The notes: a model not told the origin generated them from the sequence alone. Counted from the stretch's first letter, positions 1 through 12,513 are shown. The stretch is 64,000 nucleotides of DNA from Cryptomeria japonica (GCF_030272615.1 NC_081415.1:266952425-267016424), one strand, 5' to 3'. Numbers and translations: made by a program.

Positions 1-1050
1 CAATTTTCTCAACATCAACTTGTACACTCTCCTGATTATCTTTATGCAGTTCTTCACCTTTCTTCGGTGGCTCAGTGATCTGCACATCATCAATTTGTGC
101 ATTGAAATCTGTATCTATTTTATCTTTATCTTTACCAGTTGAAATACCTTCTGATAACACTGGATCTTCTACTGTAATAGTAGGAACATTAGCCACTGAT
201 GTGGCAGTAGGAATGGAGGTGGTCCCACCTTCCGGTTCTTTCTCCATTTGAGTAAATATCTCATTAATCTCAAATGCATCTAGTAGTTCACCTCCAATTA
301 CCGATGCTTCATGAATATATTCTTTCTCATATGATTTAATCTATTTTGGTTCCTCTTTATCCATTCCTAAAAACTTCTTCAGAATTTCCTCAGTCTCAGC
401 TTGAACCTTTTGGGATTCTCCAGCAAGTAATCTTGTTAACCTCTTCTTGGTCTAGAATAATGGTTTTGATTTTGACATAATTTTCTGCACTTCTTCCTTA
501 GATGTCTCTGGTTGCAAATGCATGAGTACATACTCAATTATTTCTTTGTCCTGCCTAATAGCAGTTCGACATCTTGCTTCTAATTTATTATACAAAGAAT
601 CGGGTATCTGTCCTTGTAATTCAATCAATGCTTTTCTATAATGATTCATGTACCAAACAACTGAATCTTCAAGCTGTTTCTACTCTTCTTCATCAAAATG
701 ATTACAATTTAGATTATGTACACCAACTAATATACCATAATTCCTTATACTCTCCAACAATTTCTCAAGTATAGTAGTTTTAGTTACTTGTAGCTTGACT
801 GATTTAACAATAGGTGCTCCAACCACTTTGGATTTTTTACCACTTGCCCTCAATTCCTTCTTGCCTCCTTCATAGTTTGTTTCCTCTGCTACAACTCTAT
901 GTGATTTTTCTTAATTTCTCTTCCCTGTAGCTTTAGGTACGTCTGGTACAATCTCCTCAGCTTTTCTTCTAATTTGTATCTTAGGTGGAGGAGGGGACTT
1001 CTCCTTCTTCACATCAACACTCCTTGTTTGTCTATCGGTGGGTGCACTAT
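1..1050 (-). pseudogene. T1 ORF2, C-terminal part, unknown function
   Basis: This continues the T1 ORF2 frame interrupted at 1050/9476 by T2. The protein is hydrophilic and rich in Lys, Glu and Pro; residues such as KKEKSPPPPK and an intact stretch at 452-649 can be read between scattered stops. It aligns in order and character with the Lys-rich second half of T11 ORF2 (from about 63100). No known domain is recognised. The reading frame is still open at position 1, so the C terminus is missing. It is a decayed retroelement ORF rather than a host gene. Confidence 0.65.
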
Positions 1051-2532
1051 TATTGGCATATGTGCAGACCATGATGACATGATGATATTGTATGTTGTCA
1101 TTCATGTCAATATGCTGAAGTATGAATCGGTATGGTGTAGGAAGCAAACTGGCAAGAGAACCGCTATGATGATGTAAACTGGTATTTGTGAAAACAAGAA
1201 GCGGTATGTTTGTTCAAGGTGAACTGATATGTTGGAATGAGAACTAGTAAATGAAAGTTTTGTATTGGGGTTTCATTTGGCATGACTACCAATTGGTAGT
1301 CTCAGCTTCAGGGTTTTCGGTTGATGCATTCCAAGCTTGTGTGATTCAACCGATGACATCTTGTGATGAGTTAGCATTGTATGAAGATCAGATAGTGTTG
1401 CCACATCAGAATTGTGTGCGTGAAGGATTTCCTTGAGGATCTTGCATGGAGAGTGATCTTATCTACCTCAGGAATGTACGAAGTCTCTGTAAATGGTGGA
1501 GAGTGCATGATAAGTTATCAGCTTCCTAAAGCGGCAAAGAATGAACATTGGAGAACATCTTGACATATGTTCAAGACTGTTGTACTCGATGCAGTGGGAT
1601 TCATGGTCAAGATTGAACTGATTGGATTGTAAAACCTAAATGTTTAGGGTTTAGGGTTTATGCTACCAACCTATCAGTTTCCTATAAGATCGATGATGTT
1701 TTTCATTTTGAAGTTGTTGGCAAATGGTATGTGTGTATCCCAGTGAGTGATATTTGATTCTTGCCAGACCGGAGAAGTGTGTTGATACCTAAAGAGTGTG
1801 ATTGCAGAAGAAAAGGAGCTTAAGTGGATCGTCCTTGGCATTGAGTGTTGTTATCATATCAATGTATTACCTGTTGACTTCTAACCATTTCAGCAGTTGG
1901 AAAATCCCTTAACCAGGTAGCTTTAACAGGCTTTTGTGTAAATCCTTTAACAGGGTGACTCAATTCAATGAGTTCTTCAAATCCTCTTGCGAGGTAACCT
2001 TTAACAAGGTTCTAACTTTTAACCGAGGATCAGTTCCTAGCAGAACCTATTGTAATAGTCTTTAACTGAACTAGGCTCCTAACAGAGCGAACTTCAAAAG
2101 AGTTCAAGAACAGCTTGTGGGTATTCATCCCCACCGTGGTTTTTCCCAGTTGGGTTTCCACGTGAAAAATTAGTGTGTCATGTGTGATGCCTTTCATGTG
2201 ATGGTTTAGTGTTTTATGTCAAACTGGTAAAATATGTTGAACTAAGAAGTCATTATATTTTTGATGATAAATTACTTGTTTATGCATAAGGGTGAAGTGG
2301 AAATGAGGTATTAGATTGTATGGAAAGCTAAGGGTTACCGGTTTATGTCTTTGACATTCTTACTGTGTTTTACCGATAGTAATCTAGTTTAGACCAGTGT
2401 TAGTGCTTGCCAGTCAAAGTGCACTGTGTGCAGTCAAACCAGTTGAGGAAAAGTGTTTTTGCTTGTACCGATTCACCCCCCCCCCCCCTCTCAGTACCAG
2501 TTTGGTACTAACTGTTCATCATTTATTCATCA
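1051..2532 (+). repeat. T2 5' LTR
   Basis: It matches 7981-9475 over its whole length. Its first bases have decayed from TGTTGACATATG to TATTGGCATATG; it ends TTTATTCATCA. Towards the 3' end it holds an array of TTAACAGGGT-like motifs (about 1895-2110), a hairpin-prone GTGGG/CCCAC stretch with the CCGTGGTTTTTCCCA box near 2117-2165, and a C-tract of about 14 bases at 2468-2490. The same box and array occur in the LTRs of T1 and T11. Confidence 0.92.
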
Positions 2533-2534
2533 AA

Positions 2535-2547
2535 TGGTATCAGAGCA
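2535..2547 (+). other. T2 primer-binding site
   Basis: TGGTATCAGAGCA begins two bases after the 5' LTR. This is the usual plant copia PBS, complementary to an initiator Met-tRNA 3' region, where minus-strand DNA synthesis starts. Confidence 0.88.
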
Positions 2548-2603
2548 TCTTTCAAGTCTTCTATGTTGTAAGCTTAACCACTTGAGGAAAAGATCCTACT
2601 CTA

Positions 2604-5600
2604 ATGATGAAGAGGGAAGGTCCAAAGTTTAACAAAGACAACTTTAAAATATGGAAGGACAGAATGAAGGTATACATCAAAAGCATGGGTGCTCAACACT
2701 AGAGCTATGTTGAGAATGCTTATGTTATCCCTACCAGTACTCTCACCGATGATCAAAAGAGAGAGATTCAGGAGAATGGGCAAGTCATGGAAGCCCTAAT
2801 CAGCAATCTATCTGACATTGAGTTTATTGATGTTTAGGATAAAGACAATCCCAAAGAAGTATGGGATGCTCTTGAGAATATCTATGGCGGTGATGAGCAT
2901 GTGAAACAAGCTAAGGAAGAGAACCTTAGGGGAAAGTTTGAAGACAAGCGGATGGTTGAAGGAGAGACCATTCAACAATATGGAATAAGAATTTGTCATG
3001 CTCTGTGAATTGTACCTGTACCTGCAACCACAATGCACTCAATAAATCATTACAAGCATGGTTAGAAGATTTAAATCAAAGAAAGACAAAACCATAGCTA
3101 ATCGACTTATTGCCTCCTAGTAAATGCCAATATGAAAAATGCTCTCAGATCTTATTTTGCAAATTCCAGTGACTTGACTACACTTAGATGGAGGATTTGA
3201 TGGATGAAAATGAATGATCTTAGCAAGAATAGAATGATTAAGCTACATTATAAGCAAATTAAGCTAAGATTTAAGCTAAAATTGAGCATGATAACATTGT
3301 AAAAACTCATAAACTATAAGCTAGATGCCTATGATAACAATGCATAAGATGAAAATGAGATGGGATGCAAAAAAATGATATGAAATTGGTACATGAAATT
3401 AGGACCCATATTGCTCCAAAATGAGGTCTATTTATAGGATTTCCCAAGGTTAGGGGTGAGTTGGCATGAATCAACAGTTGAGATTGATCTGAAGCTATTA
3501 ATGGTTAAATTGGAGGAGGATGGCAAAGGGGGTTGGATTAAAGGGAACATCTATCATCTCTATGGTGACAAGTGTCAAGAGGCTTCTAGAAGAGTAGGAT
3601 GAAAGGGAACCCTTAGTGACAAGTGTCACAAAGGTTCTAGAAGATGTTGGATGAAAGGGGACATGTGGGTAGGTAGAATGGGTTAGGTTTAGGAATGGTT
3701 AGGTTTAGGAGTGGTAGAAGTTAGGAGAATTTGAATTTAAAAATTCAAAAAAAGATAATTAATCTCAACAACTCATGATTGATTTGTTTTAATTAATTAG
3801 GATTTAGAAGAAATGATTTTGGATGAGGGAATTAATTAATTTGAATTAATTAATTAAAGGGGTGAAATGAAATGAACCTATTAAATAAATCCTTAGATTT
3901 ATTAATAAGTAGATGAGTGAGAGATTTAATCAAATTGCATAGTGAATTCAATTAAATTGGGAAGGAGAGATTAATTAAATAATTTCTTGTTTAATTAATT
4001 ATCTTTAGACCATTTTTAGGTGTATACAGAATCAAAACTGTTGTTGGAGACATCAAGAGTGCAAGTGGTATAATAGATGATTCCACTATTGTTAGCAAAG
4101 TCTTGAGATTCTTATTACCGGTCTATGCAATAAGGGTTGCTGCTATTCAGGAGTTGAGGTCTATAGACAAGACAAAGGTATCCCTAGACTCCATCATTGC
4201 TAACTTGATAGCTTATGAGCTAAATAATTATGATGACAGTATTCAGAAGACTGAATCAACCTTTAGAGCATCTGTTGCATCGTCTAGAAAGGGCAAAGAA
4301 GCTAGTACCAGTGGTGAACCAAGACAAAGCAGAGAGATGGATGATGAGGAGATCCTAATGGAATTTGAAGCTCTTCTTGCCAAGAGACTTCCTAAGGGAA
4401 CCGATAAATACAGAGGTAAGCTCCCTTTGAAATGATTTTCTTGCAATAGAATAGGACACATTGCTCTAAATTGTCCTAATGGTGATAACAAGGACAAATC
4501 GAAGAGGTTCAAGAAGTTCAAAGGAGGAAACCCGAGAAACTATTTTGTAGCATTTCATGAAGGTGTCACTGATGAGGAATTGAAAGATGAAGAAAGTGAA
4601 GACATTGTGTTTGTGGCAGTTAAGGAAGATGTGTCAAACAAGAAGGCTCTTGTCTCCTGCTTTGATAATTCCAATGAGTGGATTATTGGCAGTGGATGTT
4701 CTCACCATATGACTAGTGACTAGAGTAAGTTTCTATCTCTGGAAGAGTTTGATGGTGGTGTGGTTCATTTTGGTAATGATGCACCATGTATGGTAAAAGG
4801 CAGAGGGTCCATCTCTCTGAATGGAAAAAGCAGCGCTGACAATGTGTATTGGGTAGAAGGTCTCAGACACAACCATTTGAGTGTTGCCCAGTTGAAAGAT
4901 AATGGACTCACTCTGGAATTCAGAAATGGAGTGTGTAAAATAAAAGGTAAGAATGGTGAACTGATGGCCACTAGTATGCAAACCAAAGGTAACCTATTTC
5001 AGCTGAATGCAAATATCAGTCCATGTCTAATGGCTAAATTTGATGATAGCTGGATATGGCATAGAAGACTCTGTCATGTAAACTTTGATAATATTGTGAA
5101 GGCCAGTAAGATCAAGGCAGTTAGAGGATTGTCTATGCTGAGCAAACTGAAAAATCCTTTGTGCAGAGAGTGTCAACTGGGGAAAATGTCTTCCTCAACC
5201 TTCAAAGGTAAATCTTTCACTGTGGACAATTTACTTGATCTTGTGCATACTGATTTGTGTGGTCCTATGAAAACTAGGAGTGTGCAGGGAGATAGATATT
5301 TTATGATTCTTACTGATGATTGCTCAAGAATGATGTGGGTCACATTCTTGAAGGACAAGTCTAAAGCCTTTGGAAAGTTCAAAGCCTTCAGAGCACTGGT
5401 TGAAAAAGAAAGTGGTAAGAGGATCAAGTGCCTAAGAACTGATCAAGGAGTAGAATTCACTTCCGGTGAGTTCAAGAAGTACTGTGAAGAGAATGGCATC
5501 AAGAGGAAACTATCTGCCCCCCGAACTCCACAACAGAATGGCCTAGTAGAGAGAAACAACTGGACTATAGTTGAAGCAGGCAGAACAATGTTGATCCAAG

Positions 5601-7732
5601 GAAAAGTTGCTCACACTTTCTGGAGAGAAGCGGTGAGCACTGCAGTCTACACAATGAACCGAGTACTCATCAAAAAGGGTAAGGATAAAACACCTTATGA
5701 GTATTGGACCGGTAAGACACCAGTGGTAAGCTACTTTAGAGTGTTTGGTAGCAAGTGTTATATCAAGAGGAGTGAACATCAAAGCAAGTTTGATGCTAAA
5801 TGTGATGAGGGAATATTCCTAGGGTATTCCACAAAGAGCAAAGCTCTCAAATGTTTCAACAATATGACTCAGAGAATCAGTGAAAGCATTAATGTTAGAG
5901 TTGATGAAACCTCTAAGAAACCTAAGGAAACCAGCAATGAGCAAGTAGGAGATGAACCGGTAGTAACCTTCTGGGAACCGGTTGCAAAACAGCCTAGCAC
6001 CAGTAGCAGTGCTCCTACATCGGTAGATGTTGATGCTGATGAAGATGAGGATGAAGAAGAAAAGCAAGAGGAAACAACTAAGATCATTCCTAGGTATGTA
6101 AAGCTGAATCATGATCCAAAGCAGATCATAGGAGACAAGGATGCAGGAATTCTTACAAGAAGAAAGGTCAGAGAAAACTCTTGCATGATCTCTGAATTTG
6201 AGCCTAAAATATTCAAAGAGGCACATAAAGATGAAGACTGGATCAAGGCAATGGAAGAGGAACTTGACCAGATAGAAGAGAATGGAACATGGTCTTTGGT
6301 ACCTAGACCTGAGCATAAAAATTTCATAGGCACCCAAAGGGTCTTCAAAAATAAGCTAAATGAAGATGGCACAGTGGTAAGAAACAAAGCCAAACGGGTG
6401 TGCAAAGGATATGCTCAAGAAGAAGGAGAAGACTATGGAGAAACCTTTGCTCCAGTAGCCAGATTAGGAGTTCATATGATTCTTGCATATGCAGCCTTCA
6501 AGGGATTCAAAGTATACCAAATGGATGTAAAATCTACATTCCTGAATGGAATACTAGAAGAGGAGGTGCATATAGAGCAACCAGATGGGTTTGCCCTATC
6601 AAGAGACAGTGACATGGTGTGTAGGCTACATAAAGCCTTGCATGGACTAAAGCAGACACCTAGAGCATGGTATGAATGCTTGCACTCTCATCTTGTGAAG
6701 ATTGGATTTGAGAGAACAAGTGAAGATAGCAATATCTATCTGAAGTCAGAAGGAGATTAGATTCTAATTTGTGAAGTATTTGTTGATGACATAATTTTTG
6801 GAGGAGATGACAAGATGAGTCATGATTTTGCAGATGAGATGAAAAAGGAGTTTGAGATGTCACTTATAGGGGAGATTAAGTTCTTCATTGGACTACAGAT
6901 TCAACAAATGAAAGATGGAATCTTTATCACTCAATCCAAGTATGTCAAAGAGGTGTTGAAGACTTTTGGCATGGAAGACAGCAAACCGGTTGGTACACTG
7001 ATGGTGACCAGTTGTAAATTATCAAAAGAGGATGACTCAGGGTTGGTAAATGAGAAATAATACCAATCAATGATTCCTAAATTACACTATGTAGTACATA
7101 GCAGAGCGTACATTGCACATGTAGTGGGCATTACTGCACGGTTCCAGAAAATCCCAAGAGAATCCCACTTGGTAGCAGTCAAGCGGATTCTTAGATATCT
7201 GAAGGGAACTATTGACTATGGATTATGGTATCCATATAGTAATGATTTCAACTTGAAAGTGTTTACAGATGCTGATTGGGCTGGTAATGTGGACGACCGG
7301 AAGAGCACAACTGGTGGTGCATTCTTTCTTGGTGGTAGACTAGTCTCATGGATGAGTAAGAAGCAGAGTTGTATCTCTCAGTCTATAGCAGAAGCGGAGT
7401 ATGTTGCAGCATTTATGAACTACACCCAAACAATTTGGATGAAGCATGTATTAAATGGCTTCAAAGTTCATGTATCTGAACCGATAAGTATATTTTGTGA
7501 TAACACAAGTGCAATTAACATCTCCAATAATCCGGGTTTACATGCTAGAACCAAGCACTTCGAGCTCAAGTATCATTTCTTAAGGGAAAAGGTTCAGAAC
7601 AAATAAGTTGTATTGGAACATGTTTCCAGTAAGGAGCAGTTAGCAGACATATTCACCAAGCCTCTACCGAATGCTACCTTTACCTATTTGAGAGGTGAAT
7701 TAGGGGTGCTTCCCCTTCAAGAGGTGAACTAA
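2604..7732 (+). pseudogene. T2 gag-pol polyprotein, copia type, inactivated
   Basis: One frame starts at the ATG at 2604 and, once T3 and its duplication (1040 bp) are discounted, runs to the stop at 7730-7732. Order: gag; zinc knuckle (about 4433-4474) whose first Cys codon is now TGA; protease motif reading IIGSGCSHHM where DSG is expected; integrase zinc finger (WHRRLCH, CRECQ; about 5057-5180) and D, D, E core (HTDLCG, RTDQG, VERNN; 5236-5565); RT from about 6237 with FVDD near 6779; RNase H from about 7260 (TDADWAG, AEAEYVA) to the ADIFTKPLP end. In-frame stops lie near 2697, 2836, 4433, 4721, 6758, 7058 and 7604. There is no net frameshift, so decay is by point mutation. The product would have replicated T2 through a cytoplasmic virus-like particle. 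Confidence 0.93.
2994..4028 (-). mobile_element. T3: solo LTR inside T2 gag
   Basis: This 1035-bp segment starts TGTCATGC and ends GTATACA, with flanking GAATT (2989-2993) and GAATC (4029-4033). Removing it and one duplication rejoins the T2 gag frame exactly. On the minus strand it begins TGTATACACCTAAAAATGG, resembling the start of T9 (TATAGACAACCAAAAATGG), and it is rich in TAATTAATTAAATAAA tracts like the T10 LTR. No PBS or coding frame lies inside, so a solo LTR left by LTR-LTR recombination is the best reading. Orientation rests on the similarity to T9. Confidence 0.85.
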
Positions 7733-7967
7733 AGGTGTGTGCTCCACATCAGTCAGGTCTTACATTGATATATCTTTTTCAGGATTGGTGTGTTGAAGGA
7801 TGCTACTCCTTAGGGGGAGCAGCATAGTGGAACATAGATGTGTATGCCTCCACTTCAGCATTGTTGTCAAAGAGGAGGAAGATGTGAAGCAGAGAAGATA
7901 TCTGTAGTATTGGGGAGAAGATGTGAAGTAGAAGTAGAAAGATATCTTTGTATATTGCCATCAATTC

Positions 7968-7980
7968 CAAAGGGGGAGAT
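7968..7980 (+). other. T2 polypurine tract
   Basis: The purine run AAAGGGGGAGA sits directly against the 3' LTR start, where it would prime plus-strand synthesis. A second purine motif, TTAGGGGGAGCA, lies upstream at about 7808. Confidence 0.85.
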
Positions 7981-9475
7981 TGTTGACATATGTGCAGAGC
8001 ATGATGACATGATGATATTGTATTTGTCATTGATGTCAATATGCTGAAGTATAAACCGGTATGGTGTAGAAAGAAAACTGGCAAGAGAACTGGTATGATG
8101 ATGTAAACCGGTATTTGTGAAAATGAGAAGTGGTATGTTTGTTCAAGGTGAACCGGTAAATGAAATTTTTGTATTGGGGTTTCATTTGGCATGACTACCG
8201 GTTGGTAGTCTCAGCTTCAGGGTTTCCAATTGATGCATTCCAAGCTTGTGTGATTCAACTGATGACATCTTGTGATGAGTTAGCATTGTATGAAGATCAG
8301 ATAGTGTTGCCACATCAGTCTTGTGCGCATGAAGGATTTCCTTGAGGATCTTGCATGGAGAGTGATCCTATCTACCTCAGGAATGTGTGAAGTCTCTGTA
8401 AACGGCGGAGAGCATGTGATGAGTTATCAGCTTCCTGAGGTGGCAAAGAATGAACATTGGAGAATGTCTTGAGATCTGTTCAAGACTGTTGTACTCAATG
8501 CAGTGTAATTAATGGTCAGGATTGAACCGACTAGATTGTAAAACCTAAATGTTTAGGGTTTAGGGTTCATGCTACCAATCTATTAGTTTCCTATAAGGTC
8601 GATGATGTTTTTCATTTTGAAGTTGTTGGCAAATGGTATGTGTGTATCCCAATGAGTGATACTTGATTCTTGCTAGACCAGAGAAGTGTGTTGATACCTG
8701 CAAAGTGTGATTGCAGAAGAAAAGGAGCTTAATTGGATATGCCTTGGCATTGAGTGTTATTATCAGATCAGTGTATTACCTATTGACTTCTAACCATTTC
8801 AGCAGTTGGAAAATCCCTTAACCGGGTAGCTTTAATAGGATTTTGTGTAAATCCTTTAACAGGGTGACTCAATTTAATGAGTTCTTCAAATCCTCTTGCG
8901 AGGTAACCTTTAATAAGGTTCTAACCTTTAACCAGGTATTTAGCCATCCCTTAACCAGGTGATCCCTAGCAGGATCGGTTCCTAGCAGAACCTATTGTAA
9001 TAGTCTTTAACCAGACTAGGCTCCTAACAGAGTGGACTTCAAAAGAGTTCAAGAATAGCTTGTGGGTATTCATCCCCACCGTGGTTTTTCCCAGTTGGGT
9101 TTCCATGTGAAAAAATAGTGTGTCATGTGTGGTGCCTTTCATGTGATGGTTTAGTGTTTTATGTCAAACTGGTAAAATATGTTGAACTAAGCAGTCATTA
9201 TATTTTTTATGATAGATTACTTGTTTATGCATAAGGGTGAAGTGGAAATGAGGTATTAGATTGTATGGAAAGCTAAGGGTTACCGGTTTATGTCTTTAAA
9301 ATTCTTACTGTGTTTTACCGGTAGTAATGTGGTTTAGACCGGTGTTAGTGCTTGTCAGTCAAAGTACACTGTGTGCAGTCAAACCGGTTGAGGAAAAGTG
9401 TTTTTGCCTGTACTGATTCACCCCCCCCCCCTCTCAGTACCAGTTTGGTACTAACTGTTCATCATTTATTCATCA
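7981..9475 (+). repeat. T2 3' LTR
   Basis: It begins TGTTGACATATG and ends TTATTCATCA. It is collinear with the 5' LTR, with numerous substitutions and one extra segment (about 8936-8970) in the array of TTAACCAGGT-like motifs. It keeps canonical TG...CA ends, unlike the 5' copy. Confidence 0.92.
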
Positions 9476-10750
9476 ATTATATGTTCCAGCCTTCTCTGCT
9501 TCAAATCTTGTTCTAGGTTCATCAATCATTTTCTTTGTGAAGAATTGTTCTACATCAAATTGCTCAACTTCTTTTCTAACCTTTTTGGCTATAACCAGTT
9601 TTGCCAACTCAGATTGTACCTCTATTGATTTCTCTTTAAAAGTTCCAAACCTAGTTACATTGGGATCTACTGGTTTGGATAGGAGGTCTTCAGCATAAAT
9701 AATCAAGATATCTTCTCCTACCTCATACTCCATAGCCATAACCCATAAATTTATTGGATCTGCAACCTCCATCTGACAAATATCAGTATCAACCATAAAA
9801 CAGATAGAGTATTCATACCTTTTTACTACATGCTCTGGTATCCTTTCTCTATCCTGCATTCTCTTCTGGAAATCCTTGAAATATCCCTAGATTGTCTTTG
9901 TAAACTCATTACCAAGCATCTTAATATTATTCTAAATTTTCAACATTGTTGGTGTATCCACAGACCATTGGATATCACCTATATAGGGAAATAAATTCTG
10001 GAAGTAGAAAAACAATCCAATGATCAACTAACCAAATTTGAATTTTTGTCGCTTGTCCTTCTTGATTGTTTCAAGATTCAGAAACAATTGGGTTCTCAAG
10101 GCTTCTACTAGGTCATAGTCTGCATTCTCCTTCCACATCTAGTAAGCTGTGTCGATAGTAGCTCTAGGAACACTATTCAACTAGCTCGAATGATAAATTT
10201 TGTAACCGATGACCATAGGCACAAACTTTACCTCTGGATCTTCAATCTCATTTACCATCATCGCACGACCATCCCATTTAGACTTTGTCAATCAAGTAAC
10301 CTCATCCTTTGGGATTGTTCTCAGAATAGGAACTTCACTGGTTGCCCATAATCCAGTGACAACATGGATGGTTTCCTTTGTGATCTCGTGTGGTCGATCC
10401 AACCACATGAACTGATCATGAATTCTGCTCAAAACATATATGACATGCTCTTCTTCAAAATCATCTATAAAGTTCAAAGCAAGGTGAAAACCTTTATCGG
10501 TAACCCTTCTGAATTGATCCTTTATCACACCTTATTCATCACACATTGTTCGGTATTGATTAAAGATTGCAAATGTTCTTAAATCCTCCAGTTTGCAATG
10601 AATGTAAGATCAGATGTCTTCAACATGCAAAACACTATAGGGTACGATGGATAGGGCTCCAACTGGATCTATCTTCGTCGACTTATGAGGATGTCTCTTG
10701 AATTATGGTCAAGGCCTTTTGGTAATATTAACAATGTGTTGTGTATCCAT
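9476..10750 (-). pseudogene. T1 ORF2, N-terminal part, conserved unknown protein
   Basis: Translation from the ATG at 10750 gives one frame to 9476, continuing after T2. Stops occur (for example near 10270, 10150 and 9990), but the protein parallels T11 ORF2 throughout. Shared blocks include a HEIT/HDIT-x-IHVVT motif, MVIGYKI, KFG-LIIGLFFYFQ and a C-terminal EYEV/YEVV block. This conservation between diverged elements suggests ORF2 once made a functional protein. It contains no RT, integrase or protease motif. The ITxxxIHVVTG pattern loosely recalls plant mobile or plant-transposon-protein domains, but I cannot assign it. Confidence 0.7.
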
Positions 10751-11291
10751 TGTGAAAACTAAAACACATAATTAGATTCATAGATAAATACCTTTCAACT
10801 TCTTCGTGGCTAGGGTTTCTGATTAGAATGTTCTTTCATCGATTCACTTTTCCACAAATCTTCTCAATCCGCTATCAAGTTCACCAAAGTAGCAATCAAA
10901 TGCTCTTCTTTGTTTCTATCACTCTCCAAATGTGCTCATGAAAATGCTAGGTGAGAAATGAGGTTGTAAAACACCTTTTATTTCATTTAGTACTAAACCG
11001 GTTGAACATACCCTAATCATCGTTCAACCCTAAAACTTGTTATCGATTTATATATCATATCCAATATACCAACTTGATCGCAAAATCACTTCATAACATC
11101 ATAATGCATCAAAGTATGCCGATTTGACTTACCACACACCATTTAGGGGGTCTGGAAATGGATCTGACAATGTGCTCCCCCTAAGCTTCATACATAGCTT
11201 AGTTTTCTGCTGAGGGATTCGCCACACCAGGTGAAGAATTGGAGTCTTCTGATGGTTTCTCCTCACTTTTATTCCTTCATGTCTTATTCAT
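10751..11291 (-). other. T1 spacer between ORF1 and ORF2
   Basis: Non-coding on both strands as far as I can see. On the minus strand it holds AAGCTTAGGGGGAGCA (around 11170-11190), matched at the same place in T11 by AAGCTTAGGGGGAACA. A leader just before the ORF2 ATG (about 10770-10830, with AAACCCTA, GAAGAA and AAAGGTATTT) is also matched before T11 ORF2. Confidence 0.6.
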
Positions 11292-12464
11292 CTATCTTTT
11301 GGTTTCCTCCACATCTACCTTCTTCTTTTCTTTCCAGTCAACAGGCTGATTAACCAGTTGGTTCATTCTAACATTACAAAACTTTGCAAGGTGTCTTAGT
11401 TTGTGACAATGAAAACATGACATTCCAGATGCTCTCCAGGGTCTAGCATTGCCTCTACCAATTCTTCTTTGGTAGTTCATAGTAACATGACCATAGTTAT
11501 GATAGATTGAACATGTCACGTTCCATCTATTCTCTCTTTCATATGGACCAGACCACTTTACATAAGGTCTCTGCCAAGTAGAGTTTCTTTGGTCATTGTA
11601 AGATCTCTTCCATTCACCATTACACCTCAGATTCATGTAAGATCTCTGATTGTTCACTCTAGACCCGCACTCAACAGCTCTATGCCCATACTTGTTGCAA
11701 ATGAAGCAATATCCATTAAAAGTACTAGGCTTATAACCTTCCTATACATTAGGTCTATATCCATCAAAATTATTGGATCTACTTCTACAAACAGTTGCAG
11801 TATGACCTACCTAATGACAGTTAAAACATATTGGTTTGTAGTTCTCTTACCGGTGATCTTCTTGGTCATAGGTGCAAATTTAGCTTCATGCATGGTGTCC
11901 TTGGTACAAGATAGCTCTCCTTATTCAAAGGTTGTGTATCCCAAGCCATGTGTGCCTTTGTGTCTAAATCTACTCATCAAGCATACCAGTGATCTTGTTG
12001 AATTTAGCTAATAACTCATTAGCATCAACTAGCTCCTTGGTAAGCTCCTCATTCTTATTCATGACACTTTCTCTAAGAGACATATCCATGTCTAGATCAA
12101 CTTGTATTTCCTCTTTTTCTTCTCTTTCTTCATGAAGATGTGCATGCAAGTTACTAATCTCTTGGTTCAGCTTAATGATCTCATGCTCTTGATATCTTAT
12201 TTTTTCTTTAGTTGTCCTCCTAGCTTCCAACTCTTGACTCATCCTGATGGTAAGGGCTTCCAACTCTCTCCTCAGATTTGACATATCATCATTCAACTTT
12301 GCTTCCTCAGATGAACCGTTTTCACTGAGTTCCGACAATTTCTCGGCCAACTCTTTTCTCTTAGCCAATGAAGCTTTGTACTTGACCTTTAGTTCATTAT
12401 AGGCTTCTTCATATTATACAAGCCTATGTGAAAGCTCTTTGTAACTCATTAAACCTTCCCCCAT
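11292..12464 (-). pseudogene. T1 ORF1: gag-like coiled coil with four zinc knuckles
   Basis: One frame starts at the ATG at 12464 (MGEGLM), about 50 bases after the PBS. Residues from about 12410 to 11975 form a heptad-rich, charged coiled coil. Four knuckle-like units follow between about 11850 and 11370. Two keep full CX2CX4HX4C spacing (CFICNKYGHRAVEC is intact; the first has an internal stop), one has lost cysteines, and the last has Arg for Gly before His. Stops at about 12412, 11970 and elsewhere break it. A coiled coil plus knuckles fits a nucleocapsid-like RNA-packaging protein. T11 ORF1 has the same plan. Confidence 0.75.
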
Positions 12465-12513
12465 GATAGCCTTAGAGATCCTTCCCAAGCAGTTAAGCCT
12501 TAAGGGAATTAGT

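Larger units (their letters stand above)
1051..9475 (+). mobile_element. T2: full-length Ty1/copia retrotransposon inserted in T1
   Basis: T2 has two LTRs of about 1.49 kb (1051-2532 and 7981-9475), a PBS directly after the 5' LTR, one gag-pol frame and a polypurine tract before the 3' LTR. The flanking five bases are ACTAT (1046-1050) and ATTAT (9476-9480), a TSD with one mismatch. The element lies in the opposite orientation to its host T1 and splits T1 ORF2. Domain order protease-integrase-RT-RNase H is diagnostic of copia. The solo LTR T3 later landed in its gag. Seven in-frame stops and a lost protease aspartate make it inactive. Confidence 0.93.

Noticed and set aside
2397-2585. Short ORF across the T2 LTR end and PBS
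   Set aside because: It crosses the C-tract and primer-binding site and has no counterpart in the 3' LTR.
5819-6337. 172-codon minus-strand ORF within T2 pol
   Set aside because: Exact shadow of the conserved integrase-RT frame; composition follows the opposite strand.
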